Shown: piece after piece, positions 26,189 to 35,293 of the stretch
How the letters are laid out: each line of letters opens with the position of its first letter
Position numbering within the stretch: the first letter of the stretch is position 1
NCBI RefSeq assembly: GCF_007785775.2
Contig: NZ_VNIK02000005.1
Location: forward strand, 152,736 to 216,735
Direction: 5' to 3'
Source: Flagellimonas hadalis
Lineage (GTDB): Bacteria; Bacteroidota; Bacteroidia; Flavobacteriales; Flavobacteriaceae
Length of the DNA stretch: 64,000 nucleotides
Position numbers and translations under genes: made by a program
The notes under the pieces: generated by a model
What the model was told of the DNA's origin: nothing
What the model saw: only the letters and a program-made list of their open reading frames with translations
Database searches by the model: none

Positions 26189-28372
26189 TCACTCCTTTTT
26201 TCCGATCAACGAAAAGTCGAGATGCCTCTTCACCAAATCGGTGTCCTTTACCATCACATAGACCTCATCGCCCAACTGGTACACCCGTTTTCTTCTTTCC
26301 CCAATAATGGCATATTGGCGTTCGTCAAACACATAATAATCGTCCTTGATGTCACGGATCCTCACCATTCCCTCACATTTGTTCTCAATGATCTCCACAT
26401 AGATGCCCCATTCGGTCACCCCGGAAATGACCCCAAGGAACTCTTGGTCCTTATGGTCTTCCATGAACTTGATCTGCATGTATTTCACGGAATCCCGCTC
26501 GGCATTGGCCGCTAACATTTCCATATCTGAGGAATGCTTGCATTTTTCTTCGTACAGCACTGCGCTTGGTTGTTTTTCCCCATCCAGATAATGCTGTAGC
26601 AAACGGTGGACCATCACGTCCGGATATCTTCGGATGGGTGAGGTGAAATGGGTGTAATAATCAAACCCCAGCCCATAGTGTCCAATATTTTCCGTGGTAT
26701 AAATGGCCTTGCTCATACTTCGAATGGCCAAGGTATCCACCAAATTCTGTTCTTTTTTCCCCTTAACGTCCTCCAGAAGCTGGTTCAGGGACTTGTTGAT
26801 GGTCTTTCTATCCTTAAGGTCTATACTATGTCCAAAACGGGAAATAACGCCGTTCAGGGCCATTAATTTCTCATCATCGGGCTTGTCGTGTACCCGATAG
26901 ACAAAGGTCTTTTTCTTTTTGCCAATATATTCGGCCACTTTTCGGTTGGCCAATAGCATAAATTCCTCTATAAGCTTGTTCGCTTCCTTCGCTTCCTTGA
27001 AGTAAACCCCCAAGGGCACGTTGTCTTCGGACAGGTTGAACTTTACCTCTATCTTGTCAAAAGAGATGGCTCCGGCATCCATACGGGCCTGCCGCATGAT
27101 CTTCGCCAATCGGTCAAAAGTGAGGATGGCCTCCACAATATCGGCCGAAACCGAATACGCCTTTCCCCTGATGGAAATGGCTTCCGGTATGCTATCCTCC
27201 CCGGTCTCGATGATATGCTGCGCTTCCTCATAGGAAAAACGTTCGTTGGAATTGATGGCCGTCCGGCCAAACCATTGGTTCACCAGTCGGGCCTTATCAT
27301 CCATTTCAAAAACGGCGGAGAAGGTATATTTTTCTTCGTTGGGTCTCAGCGAACAGGCCATATTGGAAAGTACCTCGGGCAACATGGGAACCACTCTGTC
27401 CACCAAATAAACGGACGTGGCCCTGTCATAGGCCTCATCTTCCAAAATGGTACCGGACTGTACATAATGCGAAACATCAGCAATATGTATCCCTATCCCA
27501 TAGTTTCCGTTTTCCAATTTCTGAAAGGAAAGGGCATCATCAAAATCCTTGGCATCCTTTGGATCTATGGTAAAAGTGAGCACATCCCGCATGTCCCTTC
27601 TTTTGGCAATCTCGGATGCCTTGATGCTGGTATCCAAGGTTTTGGCAAACTGTTCCACTTCGTAGGGAAACTCGTAAGGCAGTCCATACTCCGCTAAAAT
27701 GGAATGTATCTCCGTGTCGTGCTCCCCCGGTCTTCCCAAGACCTCTACCACTTCTCCGTAGGGTGAATCTGCATCGGATGGCCAATCGCCAAGGTTCACC
27801 AACACTTTGTCCCCATCGTTGGCCTTTTTGAGTTTATCCAACGGAATGAAGATGTCCGTGTACATTCTGGAATCCGAAGGCCTCACAAAGGCAAAGGTCT
27901 TCTGCTTGTCCACGATGCCCACATAGGAAGTCTTCTTGCGCTCCAGGATATTGGAAATCTCTCCTTCCTGTTTTTTCCCCTTACGTTTGGGCTTTATAAA
28001 AACTTCCACGGTATCTCCGTGCAAGGCCCGGTTCAGACCATTATGGGGCACAAAGATGTCATCCTCCATATCTTCCACCACAATATAGGCGTTGCCACTT
28101 GAGGTAAGGTCCACCTTTCCCGTAAAATAGGTGTGCAGTGAAGGCTTCTTTTTGTACTTGCCCTTTTCTTCCTCCACGATCCGGTCACTGGCCCTGAGCT
28201 CTCCCAGACGCTTGATGAGTTCGTTGCGGTCCTGTGTATCGGTAACACCTAGTTTTGCGGCTATCTGCTTGTAGTTAAAGCTTTTGGATGGTTCTTTTTC
28301 AAGTACGGTAAAAATGCCCTTGGTCAACTCGTTCTTCCTCTGACTCCTGGATCTCTTCTTCTTCTTCGACAT
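26189..28372 (-). CDS. rnr: ribonuclease R
   Basis: RNase R is a processive 3'-5' exoribonuclease that degrades structured RNA and works in rRNA and tmRNA quality control. The 727-residue protein has a basic N-terminus (KKKKRSRSQRKNE), a winged-helix region, cold-shock domains with DIFVPHNGLNRALHGD, and the RNB catalytic domain with TIDPKDAKDFDDALSF carrying the metal-binding aspartates. A C-terminal S1 domain follows (EFLGVISGVTEWGIYVEI). The length is usual for Bacteroidota. It is transcribed away from the 596-bp AT-rich gap that separates it from rpiB. Confidence 0.95.
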   Translation of the reverse strand: MSKKKKRSRSQRKNELTKGIFTVLEKEPSKSFNYKQIAAKLGVTDTQDRNELIKRLGELRASDRIVEEEKGKYKKKPSLHTYFTGKVDLTSSGNAYIVVEDMEDDIFVPHNGLNRALHGDTVEVFIKPKRKGKKQEGEISNILERKKTSYVGIVDKQKTFAFVRPSDSRMYTDIFIPLDKLKKANDGDKVLVNLGDWPSDADSPYGEVVEVLGRPGEHDTEIHSILAEYGLPYEFPYEVEQFAKTLDTSIKASEIAKRRDMRDVLTFTIDPKDAKDFDDALSFQKLENGNYGIGIHIADVSHYVQSGTILEDEAYDRATSVYLVDRVVPMLPEVLSNMACSLRPNEEKYTFSAVFEMDDKARLVNQWFGRTAINSNERFSYEEAQHIIETGEDSIPEAISIRGKAYSVSADIVEAILTFDRLAKIMRQARMDAGAISFDKIEVKFNLSEDNVPLGVYFKEAKEANKLIEEFMLLANRKVAEYIGKKKKTFVYRVHDKPDDEKLMALNGVISRFGHSIDLKDRKTINKSLNQLLEDVKGKKEQNLVDTLAIRSMSKAIYTTENIGHYGLGFDYYTHFTSPIRRYPDVMVHRLLQHYLDGEKQPSAVLYEEKCKHSSDMEMLAANAERDSVKYMQIKFMEDHKDQEFLGVISGVTEWGIYVEIIENKCEGMVRIRDIKDDYYVFDERQYAIIGERRKRVYQLGDEVYVMVKDTDLVKRHLDFSLIGKKE

Positions 28373-28968
28373 TAAATGGACTTATTTTTTTGAAAAATAC
28401 GAATTATAATCCTTGGACAGCAAGGAATGGTTTAAGTAATCGTAAAGACAACTTGTTTTATCAACAATAACCATTATTCCTCTTTTCTTATTTTTTTGAA
28501 ATTTTAAAGAATGATGATGATGATGTATTGTTGAAATGTGGTATAATTTTTTCAGATAAATATTGCTCTGAACAGCAAAATGATTTTATCCACAATTTGT
28601 AAGAAGTAAATAATTTTAAAAATCAAAGGATTAGATTTTTTATCCACGGTTTTTGATAACCGTTTTCAACATCAATTTATTGAAAAGTAAATGTAATTTT
28701 AATGTTAATTACAGCCGATTTTTGTTTCATACCAGTTGATTAATTTTTAATGGAATTTGGACCGTTCCAAAAGAAAATAGTGTAATTGATCTATTTTCTG
28801 GAAAATCAAAATTTACTTACCGATAGTTTTCTTAAAAAGATCAACAAAAAGCACAAAATGATAAATAGCTGTTTTATAGCAAGATGAAAATATTCAATGA
28901 TTTTTGTGAACATCTTCGAACAAAAAGATATTGTACCTTTGTATAGTAGCCTCAAATAAACAAAAATC
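28373..28968. other. 596-bp AT-rich gene-free region with DnaA-box-like sites (candidate oriC)
   Basis: No coding frame is convincing here, and the stretch is much richer in A and T than its surroundings. It holds one perfect DnaA box TTATCCACA (28586-28594) and two with one mismatch, TTATCAACA (28458-28466) and TTATCCACG (28640-28648), all in the same orientation within 191 bp. Two inverted repeats are present: TTTGGA/TCCAAA at about 28756-28771, and AGAAAATAG/CTATTTTCT at about 28772-28799. The right end carries the rpiB promoter. A replication origin is a reasonable hypothesis; an ordinary long divergent promoter region is the alternative. Confidence 0.5.
28934..28941 (+). promoter_or_regulatory. 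-7 element of the rpiB operon promoter
   Basis: TACCTTTG matches the Bacteroidota -7 consensus TAnnTTTG and lies 27 bp before the rpiB ATG. The -33 part is weak (TTCG at about 28915). Confidence 0.6.
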
Positions 28969-29400
28969 ATGAAAATAGCCATTGGAAACGATCACGCGGG
29001 AACCGATTATAAACTGGCCATTGTGGGCCTTCTCAAATCAAAGGGAATAGAGGTTGTCAATTATGGTACGGACGGAGTGGACAGCGTGGACTATCCAGAT
29101 TTTACACATCCTGTGGCAACGGACGTGGAAGGAGGAAAAGTGGATATGGGCATCGTTATCTGCGGAAGTGGCAACGGGGCCTCGATGACCATCAACAAAC
29201 ACCAGAATATCAGGGGCGCCCTCTGCTGGAACAAAGAGATAGTACAGCTGGCCAGGGAACATAACGACGCCAATATTTTGAGCTTGCCCGCCAGGTTCAT
29301 TTCACTTCCACAGGCTTTGGATATGGTAGAGACCTTTTTGAACACCAAGTTTGAAGGCGGAAGGCACGAAAGGAGAATAGAAAAAATACCCTGCAGATAA
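28969..29400 (+). CDS. rpiB: ribose-5-phosphate isomerase B
   Basis: RpiB interconverts ribose 5-phosphate and ribulose 5-phosphate in the pentose phosphate pathway. The 143-residue protein shows IGNDHAGTDYK at the N-terminus (the family's DHAG loop), the catalytic-cysteine motif GIVICGSGNGASMTINK, and FEGGRHERRIEKI at the end, which carries the phosphate-binding arginines. The CGSGNG version of the active-site loop is the one I associate with Bacteroidota enzymes, where others have CGTGIG. The gene is followed after one base by the CDF transporter gene, so the two are cotranscribed. Confidence 0.93.
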   Translation: MKIAIGNDHAGTDYKLAIVGLLKSKGIEVVNYGTDGVDSVDYPDFTHPVATDVEGGKVDMGIVICGSGNGASMTINKHQNIRGALCWNKEIVQLAREHNDANILSLPARFISLPQALDMVETFLNTKFEGGRHERRIEKIPCR

Positions 29401-29401
29401 C

Positions 29402-30319
29402 ATGGGGCACCATCATCATCATGGGCACTCACATTCACATACGGACCTAAGGGGGAGGAATCTGCTCATTTCCATCCTGTTGAACATCCTGATCACTTTG
29501 GCACAGGTTGTTGGTGGACTTATTTCTGGAAGTTTGGCCCTGCTATCGGACGCATTGCACAATTTCAGCGATGTACTTTCCCTGATCATCAGTTATGTGG
29601 CCCAAAAGTTGGGAAAAAAACAAGCCAACAAGCACAAGACATTCGGATATAAACGCGCCGAGATCATGGCGGCCTTTGTCAATGCCGCAACCTTGGTGGT
29701 CGTGGCCATTTTTTTGATGAAAGAAGCCGTGGAACGCCTTTTTGATACACAGGAAATAGCGTCCAATCTCGTCATTTGGCTTTCCGTATTGGGCATAGTG
29801 GCCAATGGGTTCAGCGTACTTCTGCTGAAAAAGGACTCCAAGGAAAACATGAACATGAGGTCTGCCTACCTGCACCTGTTGACGGACATGATGGCCTCCG
29901 TGGCCGTTTTGATAGGGGGTATATTGATGAGCTTGTTCCAGCTCTATTGGGTGGATGCCGTCTTGACCATGATCATTGGCATCTATTTGATATATATGGG
30001 GTACGACCTCTTGAAGGAATCCACAAAAGTATTGATGCTATTCACCCCAAAATCCATTGTGATCCAAGATATTGTGGAATCCATTTGTACCATAGAGCCC
30101 GTGAAGAACGTACACCATGTCCATATTTGGCAGCTCAATGAAGATGAGGTACACATGGAGGCCCATGTCGATTTTAAAGAGGACATCAAACTTTCTGAGT
30201 TCGATACCATTTTGGAAGAAATAGAAGAACATGTCTACCACAAGCACGGTATCAACCACGTGAACATCCAGCCCGAATTTGACAAGTGCGACTCCAAGAG
30301 CATCATAGTGCAGGATTGA
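29402..30319 (+). CDS. cation diffusion facilitator (CzcD-like) metal exporter
   Basis: This 305-residue inner-membrane protein has a histidine-rich start, GHHHHHGHSHSHTD, which probably binds metal, and then six helices. Helix II carries LLSDALHNFSDVLSL, the HxxxD half of the zinc site, and helix V carries HLLTDMMASVAVL. A cytoplasmic C-terminal ferredoxin-like domain with HHVHIWQLNEDEVHMEAHV completes the family plan. Members exchange zinc, cobalt or cadmium for protons; zinc is the most likely substrate here. The gene starts one base after rpiB, and its stop TGA overlaps the ATG of elaA. Confidence 0.92.
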   Translation: MGHHHHHGHSHSHTDLRGRNLLISILLNILITLAQVVGGLISGSLALLSDALHNFSDVLSLIISYVAQKLGKKQANKHKTFGYKRAEIMAAFVNAATLVVVAIFLMKEAVERLFDTQEIASNLVIWLSVLGIVANGFSVLLLKKDSKENMNMRSAYLHLLTDMMASVAVLIGGILMSLFQLYWVDAVLTMIIGIYLIYMGYDLLKESTKVLMLFTPKSIVIQDIVESICTIEPVKNVHHVHIWQLNEDEVHMEAHVDFKEDIKLSEFDTILEEIEEHVYHKHGINHVNIQPEFDKCDSKSIIVQD

Positions 30320-30762
30320 TGGAAATAAAGGTCAACACATTTGATGGACTTACGAACACGGAACTGTACCAGATTTTGCGCCTCCGCAGCGAGGTCTTTG
30401 TCGTGGAACAGGACTGTGTGTACCAGGATATGGACAACAAGGACCAAAAAGCCCTTCATGTTTTAGGATCAAAAGAAGGTCAAATTGTGGCCTATACCCG
30501 AATTTTCAAGCCTGGGGACTATTTTGAAAATGCCAGCATAGGAAGGGTAGTGGTGGCGAAAGATCAGCGGCATTATGGCTATGGAAAAAGGATCATGGAA
30601 GCCTCTTTATCCACAATAGAGGAACGCTTTCCGGACACCGCCATTGAGATTTCGGCACAATCCTACCTTATCAAATTTTACACTGAGCTCGGTTTTGAGC
30701 GCCTTGGAGACGAATATTTGGAAGATGGGATCCCGCATGTACGAATGTTGAAAAAAGGGTAA
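30319..30762 (+). CDS. elaA: ElaA-like GNAT family N-acetyltransferase
   Basis: From ATG 30319 the protein has 147 residues and shows LYQILRLRSEVFVVEQDCVYQDMD, the ElaA family signature, and the acetyl-CoA binding stretch GRVVVAKDQRHYGYGKRIME (motif A of the GNAT fold). The start overlaps the stop of the CDF gene as TGATG, a coupled start; the longer frame from 30286 would run into that gene. The substrate of ElaA proteins is not known. It is the last gene of the rpiB-CDF-elaA operon and converges on the restriction gene. Confidence 0.88.
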   Translation: MEIKVNTFDGLTNTELYQILRLRSEVFVVEQDCVYQDMDNKDQKALHVLGSKEGQIVAYTRIFKPGDYFENASIGRVVVAKDQRHYGYGKRIMEASLSTIEERFPDTAIEISAQSYLIKFYTELGFERLGDEYLEDGIPHVRMLKKG

Positions 30763-30765
30763 CAA

Positions 30766-31374
30766 TCAGACCAACCGTTTCGCCACCCCGATTTTCTCCA
30801 GATACGACAGTCTCAATATCAAGTTTATCGGTTTTTCCGCCTTGTTTTGGGTGGAAAAATACAGAAGCCCCTCCTTTTTTGGGCAAAGTTTTTCCAGCAC
30901 CAGTTTTCCATGAAGGTCGTAGTGCCCTTGTATCAGTTTTTCAAAGAATTCCCTTGTTAAACCTAAAGTGGATAAATGCAAGATGAGTTTTTCACGGTTC
31001 ACAAAAGTGATGTTGCACGAAGTGAACACCTTGTCCACATCAGAAAAAATACTGGTCGCCAAGGCATAAAAATGGGTCTTTTTGGCAACATCGAACAGCC
31101 ATCCTTGCTTCTTCTCACCCTCTTTTTCATAGAAGAGCTCAAAGGCAAATGTGGGCAAGCTCTCGTTCACATAATCCAATTGGGCCTTTTCGTCCACGTA
31201 ATAAAAGGTATCTGAAAACTTGTCCTTTAGGACAAGGTCTATGCCCCGCAATTGCTGTCTTCTATCGGAAATCCGCTCAAAGGCATACTTTTTCAAGTGT
31301 TTTTGATAGTAGGAATCCAATAAAACGGCGAGTTGTTTTTCTTTGTAAAGATCGGCTTTGAAATTACTCTTCAA
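30766..31374 (-). CDS. probable type II restriction endonuclease (PD-(D/E)XK)
   Basis: This 202-residue protein has GIDLVL followed 13-14 residues later by VDEKAQL, spaced and hydrophobically flanked as in a PD-(D/E)XK nuclease core, preceded by the charged helix RISDRRQQLRG. It overlaps the end of the upstream C5 DNA methyltransferase by 11 bp on the same strand, the usual coupling of a methylase with its restriction enzyme. I do not recognise the specificity family. A nuclease role is inferred from the active-site pattern plus the position; no controller gene is seen. If it is inactive, the methylase would be an orphan. Confidence 0.7.
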   Translation of the reverse strand: MKSNFKADLYKEKQLAVLLDSYYQKHLKKYAFERISDRRQQLRGIDLVLKDKFSDTFYYVDEKAQLDYVNESLPTFAFELFYEKEGEKKQGWLFDVAKKTHFYALATSIFSDVDKVFTSCNITFVNREKLILHLSTLGLTREFFEKLIQGHYDLHGKLVLEKLCPKKEGLLYFSTQNKAEKPINLILRLSYLEKIGVAKRLV

Positions 31375-32605
31375 TTTGGGATAGGTTCCGGAACAGGGCG
31401 GAACCTATCTGCTCCACAATGCCCACCACCAAGGCATTTCCCATAAAAAATGCGCGTTTGGCATCTGGGATTCCATCCAAGAGAGTGTGATTGTCCGGAA
31501 ACATGTTCAACCGTTCCAATTCAACTGGGGAAAGTCTTCGCAGTCCCTTGGAGGTCTGGACCACGTGCTTGAACCGGGACGGCGACTTGCCGCCCTCACC
31601 GGTTATGATAGTTCTGGAAGGTTGATCGAGTGCATCGGGAAACACCATGCTTCCCTCGCTATAATGGTATTCAAAACCGGCCTTGGTCTGGCGGGTTTCT
31701 TTTTTGGAGCCTTTTAGGTACTCCCATTTGTGCAATTCTTCCTGCTCAATGAACAGCTCTGGACTGGCAGAACCATTTTCCAGGATATCCGAGAGCAGTG
31801 TCCGCTTTCCATTATAGGAAGGAGCGGTTTTTAGTGTGGAAACTTTTCCATTGATACAAATTCCGGTATTCAGGAATGGGGAAAGCCCTTTTTTGGCATT
31901 GAATTGTTCCGAAAGCTTCACCAAATCCGGATCCAAACTAAAGGACACGACTTTTTGGGTAGTGTTCCACACCGGAAAAGCGGAAGCAATGGTCCCTTTT
32001 TTCAAGATCCAATCCTTGGGCTTGGTTTTTTGGAGCGTTTTGAAAATCGGGGTCGATTTGTGGTACGCCAGAAAAAAAACGCGCCTTCGGCGCTGGGGCA
32101 TTCCATACTCAGCCGCATTGATCACGCGCCATTCCACGGCATAGCCCAATTGGGAAAGGCTGCTCAGCATCACGGCAAAATCACGGCCCCGCTGGGTGGA
32201 CGGAGATTTCAACAATCGGTCCACATTTTCAAGAAAAAGGTATTTGGGCTTGTTCTTTTTTTCGGAAAGAATTCGGTGAATGGACCACCAGAGCACTCCT
32301 TTTTTACCGATAAGCCCTTTGGAATTTTTCAGGGAGGTGGCCACGGAATAGTCCTGGCACGGAAAACCGCCCACCAAAATATCATGGTCGGGAATCAAGG
32401 ACGGGGGAATCGACTCGATGTTGGCGTTGGTATGGTTCTCGGGACCAAAACGGGCCTCATACACCAATGAAGCGTGCTGCATTTTGGTGGAGGGCTCCCA
32501 TTGGTTGCTCCACACTACTTTGTAGTGCCCTGTTTTTTCCAATCCCAGACGAAAACCGCCCACTCCGGCAAAAAGTTCACAGACCTTGAGTTTTTGCATG
32601 CCCAA
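31364..32605 (-). CDS. DNA (cytosine-5-)-methyltransferase
   Basis: This 413-residue enzyme shows the ordered motifs of C5 methyltransferases: I (CELFAGVGGFRLGLE, S-adenosylmethionine site), IV (VGGFPCQDYSVA with the catalytic cysteine), VI (FLENVDRLL), VIII (QRRRRVFFLAY), a variable target-recognition region (about 210-340), and X (FFMGNALVVGIVEQIG). It methylates cytosine at C5 in a sequence that cannot be predicted here. It starts 9 bp behind the GDYXXLXY gene and overlaps the restriction gene at its end, so it may ride on the transcript of the DUF2157-DUF4401-GDYXXLXY operon. A second start, at codon 3 (32599), is possible. Confidence 0.93.
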   Translation of the reverse strand: MGMQKLKVCELFAGVGGFRLGLEKTGHYKVVWSNQWEPSTKMQHASLVYEARFGPENHTNANIESIPPSLIPDHDILVGGFPCQDYSVATSLKNSKGLIGKKGVLWWSIHRILSEKKNKPKYLFLENVDRLLKSPSTQRGRDFAVMLSSLSQLGYAVEWRVINAAEYGMPQRRRRVFFLAYHKSTPIFKTLQKTKPKDWILKKGTIASAFPVWNTTQKVVSFSLDPDLVKLSEQFNAKKGLSPFLNTGICINGKVSTLKTAPSYNGKRTLLSDILENGSASPELFIEQEELHKWEYLKGSKKETRQTKAGFEYHYSEGSMVFPDALDQPSRTIITGEGGKSPSRFKHVVQTSKGLRRLSPVELERLNMFPDNHTLLDGIPDAKRAFFMGNALVVGIVEQIGSALFRNLSQIEE

Positions 32606-32614
32606 AAATAGGAT

Positions 32615-33103
32615 TTATTCCAACTTTTTTAAACGATCATCAAACAAACCGACGAGAAGACTGTTTCCTTCCCTATCTACCCGGATTCCACCATACTTGG
32701 CATTCCCATATTTTTCCGCATCCCCTTCCTGGAAAAAATAGGATTCCGCTCCGATATTTATGTTCCACCAATTCCCTTTGGTATATCTGATGGGAAGCTC
32801 GTTCGGTTTCGCCTTTTCTCCCTCGGCCAAGAATCGGATGTGCCGCACAACGCCCAAAGCATCAGGTTCAAGGGCACAATAGCCACGCTTGGGAATGCTG
32901 TCAAGGGTCATTTCGCTGGGCAGTTTGTAGCGTAGGTCCATATAGTCGCCCTGCATCAACGAACGGGGATCCACAGGGGCCAACTCCATAAAGACGAGGG
33001 TTCCCTCCTCCAACAGTTTTTCCTTCTGCACTACGGAATAGTTGAAATACCCCAAAAAGAGCAACAGGTTCGCCAGTATGATGATCCAGCTATACTTCTT
33101 CAT
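32615..33103 (-). CDS. GDYXXLXY domain protein
   Basis: This 162-residue protein has one N-terminal membrane helix (about 4-22), after which comes the name-giving motif as MQGDYMDLRY and the ELAPVDPRSL stretch just before it. The rest is predicted to lie outside the membrane and ends with a beta-rich GNAKYGGIRVDREGN. The family is uncharacterised and is regularly encoded next to DUF2157 and DUF4401 membrane proteins, as here, where it overlaps the DUF4401-like gene by 14 bp. Confidence 0.85.
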   Translation of the reverse strand: MKKYSWIIILANLLLFLGYFNYSVVQKEKLLEEGTLVFMELAPVDPRSLMQGDYMDLRYKLPSEMTLDSIPKRGYCALEPDALGVVRHIRFLAEGEKAKPNELPIRYTKGNWWNINIGAESYFFQEGDAEKYGNAKYGGIRVDREGNSLLVGLFDDRLKKLE

Positions 33104-34154
33104 CGGTCTTGGTCATTTGGGTGAAAAAAAAGTAAAAAACCAGAAACACCACGCCGGACGAAAACAGGATGATGGATTTGGTGAGCAAGGTCAGGGATAG
33201 GTCATAATAATATTGGATCACAAAGTAAATCAACGCAATGATTCCGATGGCAAAGCCCGTTTTGTAATTGATCAAAAAGCTCAATAGAACTATGAGCAAA
33301 GCTCCCGAAATGGCCGGGGCGAACAAGGTGGGCAATAGGGTGAAAACACACAGCACGAGCATCAGGACCTTCTTTTGGCCGACAATGCCAAATCTTTTCA
33401 ACAATTTATCGGCCAAATACAGGATAAGACCAATCGATGCCACGGAGGATATCCAGATATAACTTCCAGAAATTGGGGCAAGCCCATTTTTTCCAACGGC
33501 CACAAGCCCAAAAAGCAGACAAAAAACCAAGCCGATGCGCAAAGGACCGTTCAATTGTGCCAGCTTTCGAGAGCTTGTCAACAGTTTGGCCTCATTCAAA
33601 AAGCAAAAGGCGAGAAGGACCGTATACAAAAGCAGGTAGCCATGGATGGCATCGGGAATGTTGTAGGACATGATCAAAAACAACATGGCCGCACCAATGG
33701 TGATGATGGAAATAAATGAAATGACATAATTTTGGGTGATGGTCAAACTGCCCAACGCCATCAGGATGACCAAGAGGGCAACAAAGTCCTCGTTGACCTC
33801 CAAAGAAGCCAATCCGAAGGCAAAAAGAATGACACCGAGGACATAAAAACACACGCTGAACGTATCCAGGATAAAGCTGTTGTATGTCCTGTCTATGACA
33901 ACGGCCACCGCAGCAAGGGCAATTCCCAAAAGCAGCATTCCCCATTCGGAATCGTAAATGCCCAGGATAAAAAGGAATACCACAAAGGCCAAAGTGGTAA
34001 GCAGGCCCCCAAAAATGGAAAGAACCTTAATGACCACGCTCGAGTTTTTGCCTTTCTTTTCCCCATATTCGGAAAGGATGGCGGCTTCATCGTACTGAAA
34101 TCCGTCCCCTTCAATGGTCCGAATGGCGTCCATTATTTGTTCCAACTGCTTCAT
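33090..34154 (-). CDS. DUF4401-like polytopic membrane protein
   Basis: This protein of about 354 residues has a soluble N-terminus (about 1-40) and then roughly ten hydrophobic segments, beginning with VLSIFGGLLTTLAFVVFLFILGI. The preferred start is ATG 34154, which overlaps the stop of the DUF2157 gene as ATGA; a start at 34163 is also possible. It is the middle member of the DUF2157-DUF4401-GDYXXLXY set. Its function is unknown; the conserved trio suggests a membrane complex. Confidence 0.8.
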   Translation of the reverse strand: MKQLEQIMDAIRTIEGDGFQYDEAAILSEYGEKKGKNSSVVIKVLSIFGGLLTTLAFVVFLFILGIYDSEWGMLLLGIALAAVAVVIDRTYNSFILDTFSVCFYVLGVILFAFGLASLEVNEDFVALLVILMALGSLTITQNYVISFISIITIGAAMLFLIMSYNIPDAIHGYLLLYTVLLAFCFLNEAKLLTSSRKLAQLNGPLRIGLVFCLLFGLVAVGKNGLAPISGSYIWISSVASIGLILYLADKLLKRFGIVGQKKVLMLVLCVFTLLPTLFAPAISGALLIVLLSFLINYKTGFAIGIIALIYFVIQYYYDLSLTLLTKSIILFSSGVVFLVFYFFFTQMTKTDEEV

Positions 34155-35101
34155 GTGTTCCATTTCTTTTGAAGGCCCAACAAAGTCTTGATCAACAGCG
34201 TGATGCTTGCAATAATGAACACCCCAATGGCAAAGAGCATGCCTGCGTCATCAGAAATGTTCAGCAGGAAGGCACAGCAGATGATGATCAGGCCAAATGG
34301 AATGATGGATAGATAAAAGAGGCTTTTTGTTTTCAGGCCATACCCTATCCCAACCCCGAACAATACAATGGTGGAGAGCAACAGAAACACAAATGAAGCA
34401 TTGGCTTTATCAAAAATCCCTCCTGATACGCCCACTGTGCCGATGGTCGCCACCGTCAAAGCCAACAAGGAGGTAAACCAAGAGGGGCGGCTCTTCAGTC
34501 GGGTGAATCTGGGAAGCATCAGAAAGGCCAAAAGGAACAAACTGTTGATGGCAAAAAGCAACAAAGAGAGCAATGCCCCGTTCCAGTCACGTGCCACCTG
34601 TTCTGTGTAGAGAATCAGTGTGATGTTGATAAGAGCAATAAAAACCACCCATTGTGGGGAAAAATTGGAAACAAAGCTCCAAATGGCAATGGAAAGGGTC
34701 CACACCAGAAAAAAATCATAGGCATTGGCCCCGGTTTGATAGACTTGTCCAAAAACGGCCCAAAGAACGCCCACCAAAACCGATGCGCCAACAAGCATTG
34801 TTTTTTTTACCAAAGGACGGGCCTTTATCAAAAAGAGGCACAAAAAGACGAGCACAACCAACCCCTCGATAAGTCCAAGCTTGGCAAAACGGTGCAGATG
34901 GGCCCAATTGTAGGCAAAGAAGAAAACAATGCCCGCCGTGCTGAACGAAATGCCGAGCCCCAAAAGCAACAACGATAGAAACTTGCGCCACATAGGTTTG
35001 TTGGAATAGACATGCTCCTCCAGGAACGTGGCGACCCCGCTTTCGGACCAATTGCTGTTCCGGATGATGATCTGTGTGTCCTCCCGACTGATTTTCGGCA
35101 T
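34151..35101 (-). CDS. DUF2157 domain membrane protein
   Basis: This 316-residue protein has a cytoplasmic N-terminal helical part (about 1-40), then FFFAYNWAHLHRFAKLGLIEG, the characteristic DUF2157 stretch, followed by about nine further membrane segments. It is the first gene of its operon. The 192-bp gap to the divergent lipoprotein gene at 35294 should hold its promoter, but no clear TAnnTTTG is seen on the minus strand. Function unknown. Confidence 0.85.
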   Translation of the reverse strand: MPKISREDTQIIIRNSNWSESGVATFLEEHVYSNKPMWRKFLSLLLLGLGISFSTAGIVFFFAYNWAHLHRFAKLGLIEGLVVLVFLCLFLIKARPLVKKTMLVGASVLVGVLWAVFGQVYQTGANAYDFFLVWTLSIAIWSFVSNFSPQWVVFIALINITLILYTEQVARDWNGALLSLLLFAINSLFLLAFLMLPRFTRLKSRPSWFTSLLALTVATIGTVGVSGGIFDKANASFVFLLLSTIVLFGVGIGYGLKTKSLFYLSIIPFGLIIICCAFLLNISDDAGMLFAIGVFIIASITLLIKTLLGLQKKWNT

Positions 35102-35293
35102 TAGGAATCAATTAGTTGATGGAAATGTATGAAAACTGAACGAATTAAAAATGTAAAATTGACGGATGCTGGCTTTCGGTTGATCAAAATGGCCATTCCG
35201 TAAACCCAAACAGGGGCTCTGTCAATTGGTGGCCATACGATAGGCCAAATTGGGCTACTTTTCACAGAAACAATCCCAAATCAATAACCGACC

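Noticed and set aside
28511..28528. ATG-ATG-ATG-ATG run as a microsatellite or phase-variable switch
   Set aside because: It is a short run of GATGAT in gene-free DNA with no frame attached.
30607..30615. Second perfect DnaA box TTATCCACA, inside elaA
   Set aside because: It is single and within a coding gene; about 0.5 perfect matches per 64 kb are expected by chance. It is a reminder that one box alone proves nothing for the 28.4-29.0 kb region.
35222..35253. TCAATTGG and AAATTGG before the lipoprotein gene at 35294, as a second site of the 47.9-kb repeat type
   Set aside because: The two cores are 24 bp apart, not 21, and the second differs in sequence; the similarity is too weak.
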